A stretch of DNA of 64,000 bases from Candidatus Rokuibacteriota bacterium (lineage in GTDB: Bacteria; Methylomirabilota; Methylomirabilia; Rokubacteriales; CSP1-6): assembly GCA_003220685.1 (NCBI GenBank), contig QHTE01000055.1:62001-126000 (forward strand), read 5' to 3'. The position numbers and the translations under genes are program-made. This document shows, one piece after another, positions 60,938-64,000 of the stretch (the stretch's first letter is position 1; each line of letters starts with the position of its first letter). A model generated the notes under the pieces. That model saw only the letters and a program-made list of their open reading frames with translations. It searched no databases and was not told where the DNA came from.

Positions 60938-61921
60938 GTGCCGCTCGTGGCGTCGCCGGTTGGCTGGGGCGTGATCGGCGCCACCTCGCAGGTCGCCCAG
61001 AAGGCGGTGCTCCCCGCGATCGTCGCGAGCCCCGGCGCGCGGCTCGTCGCGGTCGCGAGCGAGAGCGCGGAAGACGGCGGCTCTGGCTGTTTCGGGCCGC
61101 TGCGGGCCCACCGAGCGTACGAAGCCGTGCTCGACGACCCCGAGGTCGAGGCGGTCTACGTCCCGCTGCCGAACAGCCTGCACCGCGAGTGGGTCGTGCG
61201 CGCCGCCGCCGCCGGCAAGCACGTGCTCTGCGAGAAGCCGCTCGCCCCCACGGCGGCCGACGGCGAGGCGATGGCGTCAGCGTGCGAGCGCGCGGGCGTC
61301 GCGCTGTGCGAGGCTTATATGACGCCGTTCCATCCGCGCGCGGCGGCGCTCGACACGCTCGTCGTCTCGGGTCGTCTCGGCGCGCTGCGCTTCGCGCGCG
61401 CAGCCTTCACCGGCGTGCTCGATCGCCGCGACGACCATCGCTGGCGCCCCGAGATGGGCGGCGGCGCGCTGCTCGACGTCGGGATCTACTGCCTGGCACC
61501 GCTCCTGGCGGCGGCAGGCCGGACGCCCGCGCGCGTGGAGGCGTCGGCGACGCTCGCGAAGTCCGGCGTCGACGTGTCGTTCGCGGGCTGGCTCGACTTC
61601 GGCGACGGGTTCACCGCGACCATCGAGTGCTCGTTCGACGCCCCCGAGCGTCAATTTCTGGAGATCGTCGGGACCGAGGCTGCGGTGGTCGTCGATCGCG
61701 CGTACACGCCGGGGCCCGCGGACACGACGATCGCGCTCCGTTGGCGGGATGGTCGCGTCGAGGAGATCGTCGCGGGCGGCGCCGATCCGTATCGCGAGAT
61801 GCTCGAGCACTTCCAGACCGTCGTACGAGCCGCCGCCGCGCCGCGCCGGTCGTGCGCCGCCTCGATCACCTTGCTCGGCGTCCTCGAGCGGCTGCGGGCG
61901 GCGGCGGGGCTCGCGGCATGA
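60938..61921 (+). CDS. Gfo/Idh/MocA-family oxidoreductase
   Basis: 327 residues. The Rossmann part begins VGWGVIGATSQVAQKAVLPA, with the VEAVYVPLPNSLHREWVVRA element and the CEKPLAPTAADGEAMA catalytic lysine motif. HRWRPEMGGGALLDVGIYCL is the usual mid-domain signature, leading to the typical beta-sheet of the C-domain. It uses NAD(P) to oxidise or reduce sugar-like or cyclitol substrates. GTG at 60938 immediately follows the fusion gene stop (1 nt), so coupling is evident; the open frame before it is out of place. Stop overlaps the next gene's ATG. A sugar-pathway role is supported by context, not by specificity residues. Confidence 0.9.
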   Translation: MPLVASPVGWGVIGATSQVAQKAVLPAIVASPGARLVAVASESAEDGGSGCFGPLRAHRAYEAVLDDPEVEAVYVPLPNSLHREWVVRAAAAGKHVLCEKPLAPTAADGEAMASACERAGVALCEAYMTPFHPRAAALDTLVVSGRLGALRFARAAFTGVLDRRDDHRWRPEMGGGALLDVGIYCLAPLLAAAGRTPARVEASATLAKSGVDVSFAGWLDFGDGFTATIECSFDAPERQFLEIVGTEAAVVVDRAYTPGPADTTIALRWRDGRVEEIVAGGADPYREMLEHFQTVVRAAAAPRRSCAASITLLGVLERLRAAAGLAA

Positions 61922-63198
61922 AACGCATCGGCGTCATCTCCGTTCACACCTGTCCCCTGGCCGTGCTCGGCGGCAAGGAGACCGGCGGGATGAACGTCTA
62001 CGTCCGCGAGGTGGCGCGCCATCTCGGCCGGCTGGGGCTCGCGGTCGATGTCTTCACACGCAAGCAGACTCCCGGCGTCCCGACCGTCGTCCCGCTCGGC
62101 TGGGGCGCGCGAGTGATTCATATCGACGCGGGGCCCCAGCGGCCGGTGCCGCCGCCGGAGATCGTCCCCGACCTCGAAGCGTTCACCGACGGCGTGATGA
62201 CCTTCCAGCGCCGAACCGGCGCCGAGTACGCGCTGTTCCACGGCCACTACTGGCTGTCCGGCCTGGTGGCCGTCGAGCTCTCTCGCCGGCTCGGCGGCGT
62301 CCCGGTGGTCCAGATGTTCCACACGCTGGGCGTCGTGAAGAACGCGCTGGCCGATCAGCCGGGCGATCGGGTCCCGCAGGCCCGGGTCGATGCCGAGGCG
62401 AGAGTGGCCGCGCAGGCGGACCGCATCGTGGCCGCGACGCCGCTCGAGAGCGCCGAGCTCGCGTGGTACTGCGGCGCCGACGTCGAGCGGGTGCGGACCA
62501 TCCCCTGCGGCGTCGACGTCGAGCTCTTCAGCCCGGGCGGCACCGTCGCGGCCCGCACGCGGCTCGGCCTGAGCGCGGAGTGGGTCCTTCTCTTCGTGGG
62601 CCGCCCCGCGCCGGTCAAGGGGCTCGAGGTCCTCCTGCAGGCGCTCGCGCGCTTGAAGGCCGACGGGCTCGGCCGGGCCGACGTGCGGCTGGTGATCGTC
62701 GGCGGCGACCTGAACGAAGAAGGCGACGAGGATCGCGCGCGGCTGCGCGCGCTGGCCGACTCGCTCGGCGTCGGCGCGTGGGTCGATTTCAAGGGTCCCG
62801 AGCCGCAGTCGGCGCTCCCGGAGTATTACCGCGCCGCCGATCTCTGCCTGGTGCCGTCGCATCACGAATCGTTCGGGATGGCGGCGCTCGAGGCCATGGC
62901 GTGCGGCGCTACGGTCGTCGCCTCGCGCGTCGGCGGCCTCGCCACGACGATCCAGGACGGCGTCACCGGCGTCCTCGTCCCGCCGCGCGACGAGGTCGCG
63001 CTCGCCGCGGCGATCGGGTCGCTGCTCGCCGACGGACCGCGGCGGCGCACGCTCGGCCGGCACGCCGCCCGCTGGGCGCAGAGCTTCGCCTGGCCGACCG
63101 TGGCGCGCGCCCTCGTCGAGCTGTACGAAGAGCTGGTGCCCGATCTCCGTCGGCGGGCGACACCCCCCGTCAGCGTGAACTGCGCGCTGGTGATCTAG
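61918..63198 (+). CDS. Family-4 glycosyltransferase (MshA/sucrose-phosphate-synthase-like)
   Basis: 426 residues. The GT-B start MKRIGVISVHTCPLAVLGGK with ETGGMNVYVREVARHLGRLG (nucleotide-sugar acceptor binding) closely follows MshA/sucrose synthase-type enzymes. The second half contains GVDVELFSP, VGRPAPVKGLEVLLQALARL (the K/R phosphate site), and the E-x7-E element in SHHESFGMAALEAMACG. Transfers a sugar from a nucleotide sugar; both donor and acceptor are unknown, although MshA itself uses UDP-GlcNAc and inositol phosphate. The ATG overlaps the Gfo/Idh stop (ATGA), so it belongs to the same operon. No signal or membrane segment. The gene ends 65 nt before the NlpC/P60 gene. Confidence 0.92.
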   Translation: MKRIGVISVHTCPLAVLGGKETGGMNVYVREVARHLGRLGLAVDVFTRKQTPGVPTVVPLGWGARVIHIDAGPQRPVPPPEIVPDLEAFTDGVMTFQRRTGAEYALFHGHYWLSGLVAVELSRRLGGVPVVQMFHTLGVVKNALADQPGDRVPQARVDAEARVAAQADRIVAATPLESAELAWYCGADVERVRTIPCGVDVELFSPGGTVAARTRLGLSAEWVLLFVGRPAPVKGLEVLLQALARLKADGLGRADVRLVIVGGDLNEEGDEDRARLRALADSLGVGAWVDFKGPEPQSALPEYYRAADLCLVPSHHESFGMAALEAMACGATVVASRVGGLATTIQDGVTGVLVPPRDEVALAAAIGSLLADGPRRRTLGRHAARWAQSFAWPTVARALVELYEELVPDLRRRATPPVSVNCALVI

Positions 63199-63263
63199 AA
63201 GTCATTTAGCTGCTCGATACGGCCTCGATCGCCGAGACTGGCTCGGCGGCGATCGCTCTGAAG

Positions 63264-63821
63264 ATGGACGCAGAGTTGAGCGCAGGCATTGCCCACTTTG
63301 TGGTCGTGGTCTTCGGCGTTTCGGCTGCGCTGGCCGGATGCGCCATCCTCGCCAAGGAACCTGTGCCGATCGACGAGACCCCGCCGATCGCCGAGCGGCC
63401 GCCGATCAGTGAGCGCTCGTCAGGGGATGCGTCGATGGGCGAGACGGTCGTGGCGCTGGCGAAGCGGCATGTCGGCGCACCCTATCGATGGGGCGGCTCG
63501 AATCCGTCGGGCTTCGACTGCTCGGGACTGGTTCGCTACGTCTACGCGCAGGTCGGCGTCTCGCTGCCCCACAACGCCGCGCAGCAATACCGGCTGGGGA
63601 CTCCGGTCACCCGCGACAACCTCGAGCCGGGGGATCTGGTCTTCTTCGATAGTCTGCGCCACAACGGGATCTACATCGGCGACGGCCGTTTCATCCACGC
63701 CCGCCAGACCGGCCGGGGCGTGAACATCGCGCGCCTCGACGACGGATGGTACGCCTCGCACTGGGTCGGCGCGCGTCGGCTGGAGCTATCGGCGGACGCG
63801 GGCTGGGACCAAGAGCGCTGA
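63264..63821 (+). CDS. NlpC/P60-family peptidoglycan hydrolase, lipoprotein
   Basis: 185 residues. An N-terminal hydrophobic segment VVVVFGVSAALAGC ends with a lipobox (LAGC, C26). The catalytic domain has C86 in GFDCSGLVRYVYAQ, the His in LRHNGIYIGDGRFIHA (H133/H145) and the final GARRL segment, all expected of gamma-D-glutamyl-diamino-acid endopeptidases that cut peptide stems of peptidoglycan. A Pro-rich linker with two similar units lies between lipid anchor and catalytic domain. The ATG at 63264 has only a weak ribosome site. It follows the glycosyltransferase gene but is not obviously part of that operon. Confidence 0.9.
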   Translation: MDAELSAGIAHFVVVVFGVSAALAGCAILAKEPVPIDETPPIAERPPISERSSGDASMGETVVALAKRHVGAPYRWGGSNPSGFDCSGLVRYVYAQVGVSLPHNAAQQYRLGTPVTRDNLEPGDLVFFDSLRHNGIYIGDGRFIHARQTGRGVNIARLDDGWYASHWVGARRLELSADAGWDQER

Positions 63822-63830
63822 GCCCGAAGA

Positions 63831-64000
63831 TCAACCGGGAAGCTGCATCAGCTGCAGGATGTTGCCGTCCGGGTCAGCAAAGGTGGCGACCCATCCGCCC
63901 CAATCTTCTCGGGTCGGCTCTCGACTGAAGGCGACACCCGCCCGGGTCAGACGCTCGTGCACGGCGCGGATGTCGGCGACCGTCAGGTTGAGCATGATCC
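63831..64000 (-). CDS. VOC (glyoxalase-like) protein, C-terminal end only
   Basis: Minus-strand frame entering from the right edge reads IMLNLTVADIRAVHERLTRA, then GVAFSREPTREDWGGWVATF, ADPDGNILQLMQLPG and stops at 63831. This is the second half of a single-domain VOC protein: the helix after the first module, the strand pair with WGGWVATFADPDGN, and the terminal metal ligand in NILQLMQ. The remainder, including the start, lies outside the window. No catalytic assignment; related proteins are glyoxalases, dioxygenases or antibiotic-binding proteins. Confidence 0.85.
   Translation of the reverse strand, partial: IMLNLTVADIRAVHERLTRAGVAFSREPTREDWGGWVATFADPDGNILQLMQLPG

Noticed and set aside
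57694..60984. 1096-codon minus-strand ORF
   Set aside because: It is antisense to three well-supported plus-strand genes and contains no protein-family features; long shadow frames are expected at this GC content.

Overview
The window is high-GC bacterial DNA. Small soil-type metabolic operons are packed tightly over most of it, and roughly 11 kb near the left end is decayed. The gene content is typical of large-genome, uncultured soil bacteria: TauD-type dioxygenases, luciferase-like flavin oxidoreductases, metal-dependent amidohydrolases, MmgE/PrpD, Gfo/Idh/MocA oxidoreductases, a family-5 solute-binding protein, plus a CIRCE-controlled groESL. My best guess is a Rokubacteria/Methylomirabilota-like genome. 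That is inference from gene content and style, because no taxonomic marker apart from partial groEL is present.

Layout. 1-1443: groES and the 5' part of groEL on the minus strand, with a CIRCE operator overlapping the promoter. 1821-14233: an intact nucleoside deaminase, tRNA-Asn, a secreted beta-helix protein, an outer-membrane/periplasmic gene pair and several small proteins. Between them lie remnants of an IS3-type and an IS1182-type transposase, a hybrid histidine kinase, an ECF sigma factor, a ClpP-like protein and a GAF domain. 14.5-19.3 kb: minus-strand genes for a Gfo/Idh oxidoreductase, a NudC-type Nudix hydrolase, a TauD dioxygenase and an HpaB-type flavin monooxygenase. 19.4-25.7 kb: plus-strand run of SGNH hydrolase, luciferase-like oxidoreductase, methyltransferase, rhodanese, TPR protein and quinone oxidoreductase. 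25.7-37.7 kb: peptide-type binding protein, very long amidase, MmgE/PrpD, an ATP-grasp/tyrosine-phosphatase fusion coupled to a polysaccharide deacetylase, an NCS1 permease, and a TetR regulator coupled to a membrane protein.

37.8-49.6 kb: a SWIB-like mini-protein, an SDR, a frameshifted haem/copper-monooxygenase-like gene, a CinA-like/NadD-like fusion, a tandem pair of acetylxylan-esterase-like proteins, a GMC oxidoreductase and an alpha/beta hydrolase both cut off at one breakpoint, a VOC protein, an amidohydrolase coupled to an asparaginase, a lytic transglycosylase and a Pal-like lipoprotein. 49.9-56.8 kb: histidine phosphatase, metallo-beta-lactamase-fold lipoprotein, MetE-like protein, FMN 2-hydroxyacid dehydrogenase, ACMSD-like amidohydrolase and a zinc alcohol dehydrogenase. 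56.9-63.2 kb: a compact five-gene operon (TauD dioxygenase, unknown His-rich protein, ThuA-Gfo/Idh fusion, Gfo/Idh, family-4 glycosyltransferase), followed by an NlpC/P60 lipoprotein and the end of a VOC gene.

The most unusual signals are four items. (1) A four-copy small-protein family defined by a DRR-x-G-x-RR arginine motif; one copy is frameshifted and one is fused to a transposase-like HTH. (2) An 18-nt motif resembling a sigma-54 promoter that sits exactly 13 nt before the start codon of two unrelated genes. (3) Two fusion enzymes with readable logic, CinA-like/NadD-like and ATP-grasp/LMW-PTP. (4) The 56.9-63.2 kb operon with its unassigned protein. No CRISPR array, rRNA or complete mobile element was seen.
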